This document shows, in pieces, positions 56,737-64,000 of a stretch of DNA of 64,000 nucleotides. Source of the DNA: Desulfovibrio sp. (GTDB lineage Bacteria > Desulfobacterota > Desulfovibrionia > Desulfovibrionales > Desulfovibrionaceae); NCBI GenBank assembly GCA_016208105.1, contig JACQYS010000011.1:93060-157059 (forward strand), read 5' to 3'. The notes beneath the pieces are model-generated. The model was given only the letters and a program-made list of their open reading frames with translations, searched no databases and was not told the origin of the DNA. Made by a program: the position numbers and the translations under genes. Each line of letters starts with the position of its first letter. Position 1 is the stretch's first letter.

Positions 56737-57279
56737 CTAGTGCATGATGAGCGACTTGGCCACGTCGCCGACAACCGGATCAAAGGCCTCCTTGAGGGAC
56801 GGGTGGTAGGTCAGCTCGAAAGACGCCTGGGCTTCTTTTCCCTTCACCGTCTTCCTGTAGAAGATATTGCCGTCCCTTATGCCTGATACCACGAAGAAAT
56901 CCGGCCCCATGTGCTTGTAGGTCACCTGGAGGCCGGGCTCTTTGAGCGCCTCCTGGAAACCCTTTTGCAGCGGCGGGACCACGTTGTTGAAGTAGGCCCA
57001 GCAAGCCATGCTGGCCTTGTCGTCGCGCGAGGTGAACATCTTGCCGCCCCCGTCATCCGCTTCCTCCTGGGCCGTCAGGAGCTTCTTGGGCCAGGCGACC
57101 GTGTAGCCGTATTTGCTGTTGGCGTAGCAGCCGTAGACGTCGGTGCGGGCGCAAATGGCGTCCAGCTTGGCCTTTGCGTCGGCCGACATGCCAGACCCCT
57201 TGCCGGACTGGGCGCAGGCCAGGCCAACAGAGGCAACCAGAAGGACGGCCAGGAGCATGGGCGGGACTCGTGCGAACAT
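56737..57279 (-). CDS. Exported protein of unknown function
   Basis: 180 residues from ATG 57279, with GAGG 5 bases upstream; GTG 57285 is less likely. The signal peptide ends A-C-A. The mature part has C-A-R-T-D-V-Y-G-C-Y, suggesting a disulfide, then Y-G-Y-T-V-A-W-P-K-K-L-L and T-S-R-D-D-K-A-S-M-A-C-W, then a beta-rich region ending F-D-P-V-V-G-D-V-A-K-S-L. Such a pattern is common in small periplasmic proteins of unknown role. First gene of a two-gene operon with the PrcB-like protein. Confidence 0.7.
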   Translation of the reverse strand: MFARVPPMLLAVLLVASVGLACAQSGKGSGMSADAKAKLDAICARTDVYGCYANSKYGYTVAWPKKLLTAQEEADDGGGKMFTSRDDKASMACWAYFNNVVPPLQKGFQEALKEPGLQVTYKHMGPDFFVVSGIRDGNIFYRKTVKGKEAQASFELTYHPSLKEAFDPVVGDVAKSLIMH

Positions 57280-57498
57280 GAACACCTCATCGTTAAAATG
57301 GCGACAGTGTGTAAGCGTTGCAAGAGTTACTTTACATGCCCGATATGAACAAGTTTATTAGCAGCCGCTGGAGAGTGGGGGGAGTGGGCAAGGCAATTCG
57401 CCCGGTGCCTGTTCAGGCGACAGTCGATTTCTTCAAGCTGTGCTTGAACTCCAACTCTGCTGTTTGCTGCTGGCGAAACGTGCTTGTCTCTGCACACT

Positions 57499-57816
57499 TC
57501 AGGCTAAGCATTTATCGACATTCTCCCGATTCAAAAATGGCTGGAATCGCAGAAACGCCTCTCTGATCCATCCTGGCTCTTTTTGCAGCCTCGGGTTCGA
57601 GTGACGAAGAAAAACGCCTCCAGATGCGATTTTGAAGGGTACGTTTTTCTGAATCCGTCTTAGATGCTGTTGATCTCGAATACGGCACTGTTGCTCCTCA
57701 GTGAGCGCCCCCTCGTGGCGTTCATCGAAGAGTCGAAGCCCTTCGTACGCAAGCCTTGGAGGAAAGGCACGCCGTTCCGGCCCAGTTCGGTCTTCAGGCT
57801 CCCCGGCACTTTTCAT
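57499..57816 (-). CDS. Hypothetical basic protein
   Basis: 105 residues from ATG 57816, with AGAAGG 5 bases upstream. It is rich in Arg, Lys, Glu and Phe (A-F-P-P-R-L-A-Y-E-G-L, Q-Q-C-R-I-R-D-Q-Q-H-L-R-R-I-Q-K) and has no signal peptide or membrane span. Codon use is less GC-biased than in its neighbours, which may point to acquisition. It is real by start-site and composition, but I do not recognise it. It is divergent from the ADP-ribosylglycohydrolase-like gene. Confidence 0.5.
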   Translation of the reverse strand: MKSAGEPEDRTGPERRAFPPRLAYEGLRLFDERHEGALTEEQQCRIRDQQHLRRIQKNVPFKIASGGVFLRHSNPRLQKEPGWIREAFLRFQPFLNRENVDKCLA

Positions 57817-57898
57817 GGCGGCCTTCTTGTGGAAAAATCCCCCAGGTCCGATGCTTAGGCCGTTGCAACGGAGAGTGCAAAATCACGGAGGGCATCAC

Positions 57899-58981
57899 AT
57901 GCCAGGTAGAGACATCCGCGACCGCGCCCAGGGGGCCATCATGGGGGCCTTCGTGGGCGACGCCCTTGGCCTCGGGCCCCATTGGTACTACGACATAGGC
58001 GAGCTTCGCAGCGACTACGGCGACTGGATAACCGGCTACACCGACCCCAAACCCGGCCGCTACCACGACGGCATGAAGGCCGGCCAGCTCTCCCAGGCCG
58101 GGTTCATCTTAAAGCTCATGGTGTCGTCCCTGGTGTCGCGCGGGGGCTACGACAGGGCGGACTTCTGCCGCCGCCTGGACCAGGAACTGTTCCCGCTTCT
58201 CGACGGAACCCCTGTAAGCGGCCCCGGCAACTACACCAGCCAGTCCATCCGGGAGGCCTACCGGCTCCGGGTGGTCCAAAACCTGTCCTGGGATGAGACG
58301 GGCGGCCCGGCCGACACCACCGAGGGCATCGAGCGCGCCCTGGCCATCGCCGTGCGGTACGCCACAGAGCCAGCCAAACTCGCCTCCCACGTGGCGGACA
58401 ACGTGGTGCTGACCCAGGCCGACGACCTGGTGGTCTCGCTTTCCGTGGCCTTCTGCTCGGTGCTGGGGCTCTTGGTTCGAGGCGAAAAGCTCGACGGCCA
58501 GCTCTCGGGCAAGCTCATGCGCCTGGTGAAGGACGGCCAGCTGCCCTTTCACGCCGTAACCCGCGACAACCTGCAACCGCCGCGCCCCGGCGACCCCGAT
58601 CCGCCCAGGGCCGGGCGCTTCGCCTCCCCGGACGCGCTCCTGTCGCCGTCCTACATGGCTGCCGCAGCCGTTGACCCGGACATCCGCATCGAACCTGCCT
58701 GGAAGGTCTCGCTTGTGTACGGCATGCCCTGCGCCATCTACCATCAGCTCCCCGCCGCCTACTATCTGGCGGCCCGCTTCGGCGATGATTTCGAGGCGGC
58801 TGTGCTTCACAGCGTGAACGGCGGGGGCCAGAACCAGGCCCGCACCATCCTGTCCGGGGCCCTGTCGGGCGCCCAGACAGGCTTGTCCGGCATTCCAAGG
58901 CGCTTTATCGATGGGCTCGAAGAGGGCGGAATGCTTATGGAACTGGCGCAAGATCTGGCATCGCAGGTTGGTACGCAGTGA
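57899..58981 (+). CDS. ADP-ribosylglycohydrolase-like protein lacking metal ligands
   Basis: 360 residues from ATG 57899, with GGAGGG 7 bases upstream. The family opening is clear: R-A-Q-G-A-I-M-G-A-F-V-G-D-A-L-G. The magnesium-binding Asp residues of active ARH/DraG enzymes are replaced: the usual D-D-T site reads A-G-Q-L-S-Q-A-G, and the usual G-G-D-x-D-T site reads N-G-G-G-Q-N-Q-A. It belongs to the ARH superfamily branch that also contains J1-crystallin-like proteins, where catalysis is doubtful. The length is normal. The stop overlaps GTGA near the start region of the next gene, so the two are probably co-expressed. Confidence 0.87.
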   Translation: MPGRDIRDRAQGAIMGAFVGDALGLGPHWYYDIGELRSDYGDWITGYTDPKPGRYHDGMKAGQLSQAGFILKLMVSSLVSRGGYDRADFCRRLDQELFPLLDGTPVSGPGNYTSQSIREAYRLRVVQNLSWDETGGPADTTEGIERALAIAVRYATEPAKLASHVADNVVLTQADDLVVSLSVAFCSVLGLLVRGEKLDGQLSGKLMRLVKDGQLPFHAVTRDNLQPPRPGDPDPPRAGRFASPDALLSPSYMAAAAVDPDIRIEPAWKVSLVYGMPCAIYHQLPAAYYLAARFGDDFEAAVLHSVNGGGQNQARTILSGALSGAQTGLSGIPRRFIDGLEEGGMLMELAQDLASQVGTQ

Positions 58982-59049
58982 GGCCGGTGAACTCTCGCCA
59001 GTACACCCGGAGGCAGATGCATGAACCAGATACATACGGATGGCCACCC

Positions 59050-59970
59050 ATGAGTTACAGGCTTTACCAGAGTCCTCTGGCCAGGCTCGCCCTGGTTTTC
59101 GTCCTGCTTCTGGGCCTGGCCGGTTGCGCGGCCAAGCCCGCCGTGCAGCCCCAGGTCGTTTCCGGCACCGTCCAGGTGGACGGCGTGGCCGTGGACTACA
59201 CCGTCATGGGCCTGGGCGAACCGCTTCTTATGCTCACCGGCTACGCCATGACCCGGGACATGTGGGACCAGGAGTTCATAGACACTCTGGCTTCGAAGCA
59301 TCGGCTCATTCTCATGGACAACAGGGGGATGGGGCAATCCCGCTTGGATCCCGGCGCGGAAGTGTCGATTGCCGGCATGGCCCGCGACGCGGCCGGGCTG
59401 CTTGACGCCATGGGGATTTCCGGGACGGGCGTTCTGGGCTGGTCCATGGGGGGCATGGTGGCCCAGGAGCTGGCGCTTGCCCGGCAGGACCTGGTGTGCT
59501 CCCTGGTGCTTGTGGCCAGCGCCTCGGACTCCGCCGCGCTCATTCCCGTGCTTGACGAGATGAACACAATGAGTCTGGACCAGATACGGGAAACCATGTT
59601 TCCCACCGGCTGGGTGTCCGCCCATCCCGAGACGTCCGGGCGCGTGCGGCGCCGCATTGCCCCGCCGGACATGAGCGTGCTCGCCCGCCAGTACCAGGCC
59701 ATGCGCACCTGGCCCGGAACCTCCTCCAGGCTCATGAAGCTTCGCGCTCCGGTGCTTCTCCTGGTCGGCAAGAAGGACTGGGTCTGCCCGCCCGAACTCA
59801 GCCAGAACATGCTCGAGTTTCTGCAAGGCGGCCAGGCCACCCTGGAGGTGGTCGACCACGGCTCGCATTGGATGATGCACCAGTTCCCGGAGGAGCTGGC
59901 CGCACGGGTGGACGCGTTTCTGGCAGGCTCGCGGTGCGCGGGCACCCCGCTTGGCAAAAAGCGCCCCTGA
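59050..59970 (+). CDS. Lipoprotein alpha/beta hydrolase
   Basis: 306 residues from ATG 59050, chosen because it gives a normal lipoprotein signal peptide (L-L-G-L-A-G-C); ATG 59017 has a closer GGAGG and GTG 58978 overlaps the upstream stop. The fold has L-L-M-L-T-G-Y-A-M-T, L-M-D-N-R-G-M-G, the nucleophile elbow G-W-S-M-G-G, a late Asp in V-G-K-K-D-W and the His in H-G-S-H-W. All triad residues are in place. It is related to the secreted hydrolase at 13145 but keeps a full lid region. The substrate is unknown; serine ester or lactone hydrolysis is typical. Confidence 0.85.
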   Translation: MSYRLYQSPLARLALVFVLLLGLAGCAAKPAVQPQVVSGTVQVDGVAVDYTVMGLGEPLLMLTGYAMTRDMWDQEFIDTLASKHRLILMDNRGMGQSRLDPGAEVSIAGMARDAAGLLDAMGISGTGVLGWSMGGMVAQELALARQDLVCSLVLVASASDSAALIPVLDEMNTMSLDQIRETMFPTGWVSAHPETSGRVRRRIAPPDMSVLARQYQAMRTWPGTSSRLMKLRAPVLLLVGKKDWVCPPELSQNMLEFLQGGQATLEVVDHGSHWMMHQFPEELAARVDAFLAGSRCAGTPLGKKRP

Positions 59971-60048
59971 AGATGATTGTTCAAAACCACGTGGTATGAG
60001 GATTCATAGGAACCCCTTCTACCCGCCAGCCGCCAGGAGGCGACCGCA

Positions 60049-60513
60049 ATGGCCGTGAACCATTGGCTCTTGAAGTCCGAGCCGGGATGCTATTCCATAG
60101 ACGATCTGGCCGCGGAGCCGGGCCAGACCACCAGTTGGACCGGAGTACGCAATTTCCAGGCCCGCAACTTCATCCGCGACCAGATGTCCGAGGGCGACCT
60201 GGCCATCTTCTACCACAGCGTGACCGAGCCTTCGGCCGTGGGCACCATGCGCGTGGTGCGGGCCGCCCACCCCGACGAGACCGCCTTTGACCCGCAGGAC
60301 AGCCACTACGACCCCAAGTCCACCCCGGAAAAGCCACTCTGGTTCTCGGTGGACGTCGCCTTCGTAGGTAAATTCGCCACCCCTGTGCCCCTGGCGGCCA
60401 TGCGCCGCACCCCGGCCCTTGCAGGCATGGAGCTTCTGCGCCGAGGGTCGCGGCTGTCGGTGATGCCCATCACCAAGGAGGAGTTTGAGATTGTGTGCAG
60501 GCTTGGCGGGTAG
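60049..60513 (+). CDS. EVE domain protein, THYN1-like
   Basis: 154 residues, with AGGAGG 7 bases before the ATG. The whole protein is an EVE domain: W-L-L-K-S-E-P at the start, W-T-G-V-R-N-F-Q-A-R-N, G-D-L-A-I-F-Y-H-S and G-x-M-R-V-V-R-A. The PUA-like fold binds modified bases or nucleic acid. Stand-alone bacterial members like this one are common and their role is unclear. It has no link to restriction genes here. Confidence 0.9.
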   Translation: MAVNHWLLKSEPGCYSIDDLAAEPGQTTSWTGVRNFQARNFIRDQMSEGDLAIFYHSVTEPSAVGTMRVVRAAHPDETAFDPQDSHYDPKSTPEKPLWFSVDVAFVGKFATPVPLAAMRRTPALAGMELLRRGSRLSVMPITKEEFEIVCRLGG

Positions 60514-60626
60514 GGCGGGGAGCGATTTGCCGGGTAAGGGTGTTTGGGCTGACAGGAGAGACGGACTCACGAAAAGTGAGAGCTTAAGCCTGGAATAATT
60601 CCAGAAGTACTCAATAAGCCAAGAAC

Positions 60627-60803
60627 TCAGTGCTGGGTCGGCTCGTCCTGGATTGAGCCGGCGCGCCTGGCCAGACAGCAGAAGAGATCGAACTCAGGAA
60701 ATACCACGGTGCCCAGGGCCGGGCACCAGTAATACCTGAGGTCCAGCGTGTGGACGCCCTGTTCTTCCGGGGTGATGTGGTCCGCGCAGAAGTTGCATTC
60801 CAT
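60627..60803 (-). CDS. Small Cys-rich protein
   Basis: 58 residues from ATG 60803, with GGAGG 6 bases upstream. It opens M-E-C-N-F-C-A-D-H, a C-x2-C pair, then has W-C-P and F-C-C. The five Cys and two His could bind zinc or iron. It ends P-T-Q-H. No signal peptide. It lies convergent with the EVE gene. Too small to classify; it is supported by its ribosome site and composition. Confidence 0.6.
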   Translation of the reverse strand: MECNFCADHITPEEQGVHTLDLRYYWCPALGTVVFPEFDLFCCLARRAGSIQDEPTQH

Positions 60804-61016
60804 GTGTCCCTCCGGGGTTTTCCGTATCGTACCATATTTTTCCGAACTTGAAATGCGTGAAATCCCCCATTTTGACCGAGAACAACCCTACCTTTAAAAT
60901 AATACTGTAATCCCAAGTGGTAAAATAGTTTTAACGCGTTTGACTGCACCTCCAGTAGTGCTATTTCAGAAGAAACCATCCGTTCAAGGTTTTGAAACCC
61001 ACTCCCGGAGGTGTTT

Positions 61017-61256
61017 ATGAAACGCATCGTATCTCTTTTCTTTGCCTGCTCGCTCCTTTTTTCCGCGTCCATCTGTTTGGCCATGGGGTCTTACCCGACA
61101 ACGCCTCCCAACCTGGATATCACCACAGGTACCACGACGAACACCCAGCAGACCCAGCAGGATCTGGCAAACATGCAGAATATGTTCACAATGCTCGGGA
61201 ACATGATGAAATCGCAGCAGGATATATCGCAGGGCATCGCTCAAAACTTGAGGTGA
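61017..61256 (+). CDS. Small exported Met/Thr/Gln-rich protein
   Basis: 79 residues from ATG 61017, with GGAGG 5 bases upstream. The signal peptide ends C-L-A. The mature part is Thr/Gln-rich (T-T-G-T-T-T-N-T-Q-Q-T-Q-Q), then M-Q-N-M-F-T-M-L-G-N-M-M, a Met-rich helix, and ends Q-N-L-R. It resembles the small exported protein at 37160-37417 in style (Thr/Gln spacer plus Met clusters) without clear alignment. Function unknown. Confidence 0.7.
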   Translation: MKRIVSLFFACSLLFSASICLAMGSYPTTPPNLDITTGTTTNTQQTQQDLANMQNMFTMLGNMMKSQQDISQGIAQNLR

Positions 61257-61708
61257 TGTGCGCACCCATTTGGCTGGCCGGACAGGGCGGTAGGGATAAT
61301 GCATCCCTGCCGCCCTTTTTGCTTACAGAGCTGATACATATTTCACTGCTAGCTCCATAACCATTGGGAGAAAATCCAGGAGAACAGGCATCACTTCCTC
61401 AGGGGGGCAAAAAAGCCCGCCTCACGGGAGACGGGCTTTGGATGTGCGAAAAAGGAGGTCCGCCGATCTGATCCTAGAGGTTGGTCAATAGTGTGGTGGG
61501 AACAGCAAGCTAACAGCAGATGACGGACCCGGATTCTTGGTATCACAAACAAGGAACCGGTCAAGGTTCGGGAGGTAACGTCGGGTCGTCATGTCGGCCG
61601 GGTCTGATTTCATTTTTGCCCGTGTTTTACGGTAATGGGTTGAATAATAACCGATAATCGTGGATAAAAGGGCGTATGCATACCCATACCACCTTCCCGA
61701 GGATTCCC
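61257..61708. other. Intergenic region with a candidate structured RNA
   Basis: About 450 bases without a protein gene between the small exported gene and the TonB_C-like gene. It holds a possible minus-strand RNA (61412-61530) with a promoter-like pair to its right. Confidence 0.45.
61412..61530 (-). ncRNA. Candidate structured small RNA with terminator
   Basis: On the minus strand a 5' GGTCCG-x2-ATCTG segment (61517-61529) pairs with CAGAT-x3-CGGACC (61457-61470), closing about 45 bases. A second hairpin, AAAGCCCG with CGGGCTTT (61412-61439), is followed by a T-run and looks like a terminator. A promoter-like TTGACC (61559-61564) and TACCAA (61537-61542) 16 bases apart would place the start near the first paired base. 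The RNA would be about 115-120 bases. It does not match tRNA, SRP RNA or tmRNA; 6S RNA could not be confirmed. Confidence 0.4.
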
Positions 61709-62071
61709 GTGAAGAACGCCCCGCTGCTTGCCGTGCTCTTTCTGGCCCTGTGCCTCCTGTCCCCGACGATGTCCGCCACGGCGCAAACCGGTTCGGAGCC
61801 GACCGACGAAATGTACGCCGAGATGGTTGAGAACATCATCATGAAGAAGTGGCAGAACCCTCAAGAGGCCAAGGGCAAGAAGCTGGCCTGCCGGGTCCAG
61901 ATAAGCATATCGGCGGAAGGCCAGCTTACGAAAGCGAAGCTCGTCAAGTCGTCCGGCATGAAGGTTTTCGACAAATCGGCCATGGACACGGTGGCCCAGG
62001 TCACGGATCTGCCCGCGCCTCCAGCCACGGTGGGGCCGTGTGAGATGGTGCTGGTGTTCTCCACGCAGTAG
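61709..62071 (+). CDS. Exported TonB_C/TolA-like protein
   Basis: 120 residues from GTG 61709, with GAGGA 6 bases upstream; ATG 61676 lacks a site. The signal peptide ends A-T-A. The mature part is one small domain: M-V-E-N-I-I-M-K-K-W-Q-N-P, then C-R-V-Q-I-S-I-S-A-E-G-Q-L-T-K-A-K-L-V-K-S-S-G and F-D-K-S-A-M-D-T-V. That is the TonB/TolA C-terminal pattern, without the N-terminal membrane helix and linker. It may bind outer membrane or envelope partners. Two Cys (near residues 60 and 112) could form a disulfide. Confidence 0.78.
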   Translation: MKNAPLLAVLFLALCLLSPTMSATAQTGSEPTDEMYAEMVENIIMKKWQNPQEAKGKKLACRVQISISAEGQLTKAKLVKSSGMKVFDKSAMDTVAQVTDLPAPPATVGPCEMVLVFSTQ

Positions 62072-62084
62072 GGCAGGGGACCGC

Positions 62085-62228
62085 TTAGCGTCCCTCCCGG
62101 TCCTTGTAGTGGTCGAAATCCACCCGGACGTTAATGCTTCCTTGGGGTTGAGCGAGGATGTACCATGCGATCGACAGGGCGACGGTGATGGCCAGGACTC
62201 CGAACAGTATCCATAGGTATTCTGACAT
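62085..62228 (-). CDS. Small single-helix membrane protein
   Basis: 47 residues from ATG 62228. One hydrophobic helix (residues about 4-26, W-I-L-F-G-V-L-A-I-T-V-A-L) is followed by a short charged tail, D-F-D-H-Y-K-D-R-E-G-R. The upstream ribosome site is weak. It ends 14 bases from the stop of the convergent TonB_C-like gene. Its frame is consistent and the helix is clean, but function is unknown. Confidence 0.5.
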   Translation of the reverse strand: MSEYLWILFGVLAITVALSIAWYILAQPQGSINVRVDFDHYKDREGR

Positions 62229-62316
62229 TTTCTTATTCTAGCAGATGCCCGTGGGCAAGGGAAGGCGACCGCCCCTGTCCGACCTTGGTATGAATTCAAG
62301 CAGTAAAGGATTCATC

Positions 62317-62943
62317 ATGACAGACGCCTTCAGCGCCAAAGCCAAGACCTGGGACGACGACCCGCGAAAGGTGGCGGTGGCCAAAGCCATCTCCGCGGCC
62401 ATGCTCGAAGCCCTGCCCCTTACACCGCAGACCACGCTCTTGGATTACGGCGCCGGGACCGGACTGGTGAGCCTGGCACTGGCGCCGCACGTGGGCATGC
62501 TCATAGCCGCTGACGAATCCGAGGCCATGCTCGACGTGTTGCGCTCCAAGCTTGCGGCCTCACCAAAGCACAACGTGCAGCTGTGGCAGTGGAACGTGGA
62601 CCTGGCCACCCCGGACGACCTGCCGGTGATCGACGTGGTCACGGGGTCCATGGTGCTGCACCATGTGGAGGACGTTTCGGCAGCGGCCGCGATTTTTCAC
62701 GCCATGCTCCGCCCGGGCGGAACCGTGGCTATGGCCGATCTGGACTTAGACGACGGGGAGTTCCACGGCACGGACATGCACGCCCACCACAACGGGTTCG
62801 ACCGCGACTGGCTGCGCAAGGTGTTCGAGAAGGCGGGGTTTCATTCGGTTAGCTTCAGCGAGGCCCATCAGGTGGCCAAGAAGACGCAGAACGGCCAGGA
62901 CCGCATGTTCACCATTTTCCTCATGACCGCGATCCGGAACTGA
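62317..62943 (+). CDS. SAM-dependent class I methyltransferase
   Basis: 208 residues from ATG 62317, with AAGGA 7 bases upstream; ATG 62290 is an alternative. It has a Rossmann core with L-L-D-Y-G-A-G-T-G-L-V (motif I) and the acidic A-A-D-E-S near beta 2. V-D-L-A-T-P-D-D-L and G-S-M-V-L-H-H-V-E-D are motifs II and III of small-molecule methyltransferases of the Methyltransf_11/25 group. Substrate unknown. Confidence 0.87.
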   Translation: MTDAFSAKAKTWDDDPRKVAVAKAISAAMLEALPLTPQTTLLDYGAGTGLVSLALAPHVGMLIAADESEAMLDVLRSKLAASPKHNVQLWQWNVDLATPDDLPVIDVVTGSMVLHHVEDVSAAAAIFHAMLRPGGTVAMADLDLDDGEFHGTDMHAHHNGFDRDWLRKVFEKAGFHSVSFSEAHQVAKKTQNGQDRMFTIFLMTAIRN

Positions 62944-62974
62944 CGTACGCCGTAAAGACAGCGCAAAAATAAAA

Positions 62975-62991
62975 GGAGGACGAAGTCCTCC
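62975..62991 (+). promoter_or_regulatory. Small perfect hairpin before a membrane protein gene
   Basis: GGAGGAC and GTCCTCC pair perfectly over a GAA loop, ending 11 bases before the GTG start at 63003. It could hide a ribosome-binding-like sequence or be a leader structure. The core AGGACGAAGTCC recurs at 63417-63428. Confidence 0.4.
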
Positions 62992-63002
62992 CGGAGAGCA
63001 CC

Positions 63003-63302
63003 GTGGACAACACACCGAAAGACAACATGATGATTCGCAGGATCATAGCGTACGTCATCGTGTTCGCGGCGTTTCATCTAGCCGGAACCATGGACGGCAT
63101 ACGCATCTCGGTGCAGTTCGGGGTGTTCTTTTCCGGTCTCATCGCCGCGACAATTCTAAGCTTCATACTCTTTTTGGTTATCGCCACGCTGGCGACGCCG
63201 AAAACCGGCAAATGGTTCAATGCGCTGGTGTTCGCCACGGAAATGGCGGCATCCGCGCTCATCTTGAAGCTGCTTCTGCCTCTTGTCCCCAGATTTTTGT
63301 GA
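63003..63302 (+). CDS. Small membrane protein, two or three helices
   Basis: 99 residues from GTG 63003, with GGAG about 7 bases upstream. Helices are at about 10-28, 38-62 and 75-96. No recognisable motif; the loop A-T-P-K-T-G-K-W-F-N is the most polar part. It is likely an inner membrane protein, with no partner gene. Confidence 0.65.
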   Translation: MDNTPKDNMMIRRIIAYVIVFAAFHLAGTMDGIRISVQFGVFFSGLIAATILSFILFLVIATLATPKTGKWFNALVFATEMAASALILKLLLPLVPRFL

Positions 63303-63476
63303 AGCGGCGCAAGTCTGGTGCATGCGAGATACTGGTTGAGGCTGGTGTGTTCATTTTCCAAAATCTTGCGATTTAAAGCCAGCGTCCCGCTGATAAGCCA
63401 GAGCAATAATTGAAAGAGGACGAAGTCCACCGTCTCATTCTCTTGTATTTCGATCACTTCATGGAAACACGGTGCA

Positions 63477-64000
63477 CTAAAGGGTGTGGAAATGCTGCGG
63501 AGTGCTCCGCACAACGTTGATCTTATGATAAATGTCAACGTAGATGGGATTTTGATTGTCTATGTAGGGTGTCTCTTGAATCCGTTCGCAAATGTTTGCA
63601 TAGGCGGTTCCTGTCAGTTCTCCCTCCTGGAGAGGTAATTTTTCAGAATATCCGTAGTATCTGTCTGGAATCGTCAGCGAAGAAACGCTGCCGGAGAGTC
63701 CGAACAGGGGGAGTTGCAAGGGCTCTCTTCGGGCGGTCGCCATGGATGCGGTCGGGTCGGCCGTGAGCATGTACCCGACAATATGGTAATCTTCAGAACA
63801 GTAGTTCGTATGAAGGAACGATGCCCACCTGAATGTCCTGCATTTTATTTTTATATCTATCAGCCCGTTGATTTTTACGGATTTCCTGGGGCAACTCCGA
63901 ACATCACAGCTCCGGGGATGATTTCTCCCTCGGCATCTTGAACAATTACCACCAGAGCCAGCCAGTAGCAGCCGCCGAATTGTGTGGTGAGGAGCCAGGC
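63477..64000 (-). pseudogene. Frameshifted gene at the right edge, unknown family
   Basis: From the right edge, one leftward frame reads 41 residues (W-L-L-T-T-Q-F-G-G, ending G-V-A-P-G-N-P) and stops at TAA 63875-63877. The frame displaced by one base continues at the same point as V-K-I-N-G-L-I-D-I-K-I-K, and runs to TAG at 63477-63479, for about 135 more residues (R-T-F-R-W-A-S-F-L-H-T, Y-Y-G-Y-S-E-K-L-P-L). Both parts look like real protein, so a one-base deletion probably broke one gene. The region is AT-richer than its surroundings. The 5' end is outside the window. Confidence 0.45.

Noticed and set aside
61412..61530. 6S RNA, SRP RNA or tmRNA
   Set aside because: The SRP core and tmRNA ends are missing and the paired arms are too short for a confident 6S call, so it is left as an unnamed RNA candidate.
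63860..63890. Programmed -1 frameshift
   Set aside because: No clear slippery heptamer with a following pseudoknot was seen; a simple mutation is more likely.

Overview
The window looks like a chromosomal segment from a GC-rich, Gram-negative, anaerobic-type bacterium, most likely a Desulfovibrionaceae-like member of the Desulfobacterota (delta-proteobacteria). This is inferred from the abundance of PAS/GAF sensor kinases, an octahaem c-type cytochrome with a membrane cytochrome b partner, a MucR-type regulator, a NikK/NikL-like pair and the absence of aerobic respiratory genes. No rRNA, complete tRNA, CRISPR array, transposase or phage gene was seen.

Layout. 1-1183: the end of a PAS/GAF sensor gene that runs off the left edge. 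1528-2578: a small exported protein and a two-helix ion channel. 2698-7524 (minus): a tight four-gene operon for exported proteins (two outer-membrane-type barrels, an Ntn-type amide hydrolase, a periplasmic amidohydrolase) ending in a clear terminator, with a small XRE regulator divergent from it. 8117-10472: EF-hand lipoprotein, DUF389 membrane protein, MucR-like regulator. 10809-12950: PocR/PAS histidine kinase. 13145-15726: secreted alpha/beta hydrolase, then a NikK/NikL-like metal-uptake pair. 15922-28682: a signalling block with a diguanylate cyclase, two divergent membrane kinases, an HDOD protein overlapping a GAF-PAS-GGDEF-EAL protein, and a chemoreceptor. 28733-30441: DJ-1/PfpI protein and a solute-binding protein.

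30536-36939 (minus) is a Cus-type copper/silver efflux operon (TolC-like outer membrane protein, Met/His repeat protein, His-rich adaptor, CusA pump). 37160-39979 carries a small exported protein, a SPASM radical SAM enzyme and a PlsC acyltransferase. 39963-51340 (minus) is a second signalling block: hybrid kinase, GAF/PAS kinase, dCache-type kinase, and two tandem receiver/HD-GYP-like proteins. 51661-54447 (minus) encodes a cytochrome b, a trihaem cytochrome and an octahaem lipoprotein, divergent from an ArsR regulator. 55478-64000 is a mixed accessory stretch: small secreted proteins of unknown function, an ADP-ribosylglycohydrolase-like protein that lacks the usual metal ligands, a lipoprotein hydrolase, an EVE protein, a TonB_C-like protein, a methyltransferase, a candidate structured RNA and an apparently frameshifted gene at the right edge.

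How it fits together. Most genes handle sensing and the cell envelope: about ten sensory or c-di-GMP proteins, but few stand-alone receivers, so most kinases look like orphans. The observations I rank highest are (1) the Met-rich octapeptide-repeat protein built into the Cus operon, (2) the tandem receiver/degenerate HD-GYP pair, one with its phosphoacceptor Asp replaced by Ala and a kinase-type ATPase domain fused on, (3) the all-exported amide-hydrolysis operon, (4) a 32-bp dyad upstream of a membrane kinase, and (5) a possible structured RNA near 61.5 kb. All functional statements come from reading the sequence and from family knowledge; no database search was run.
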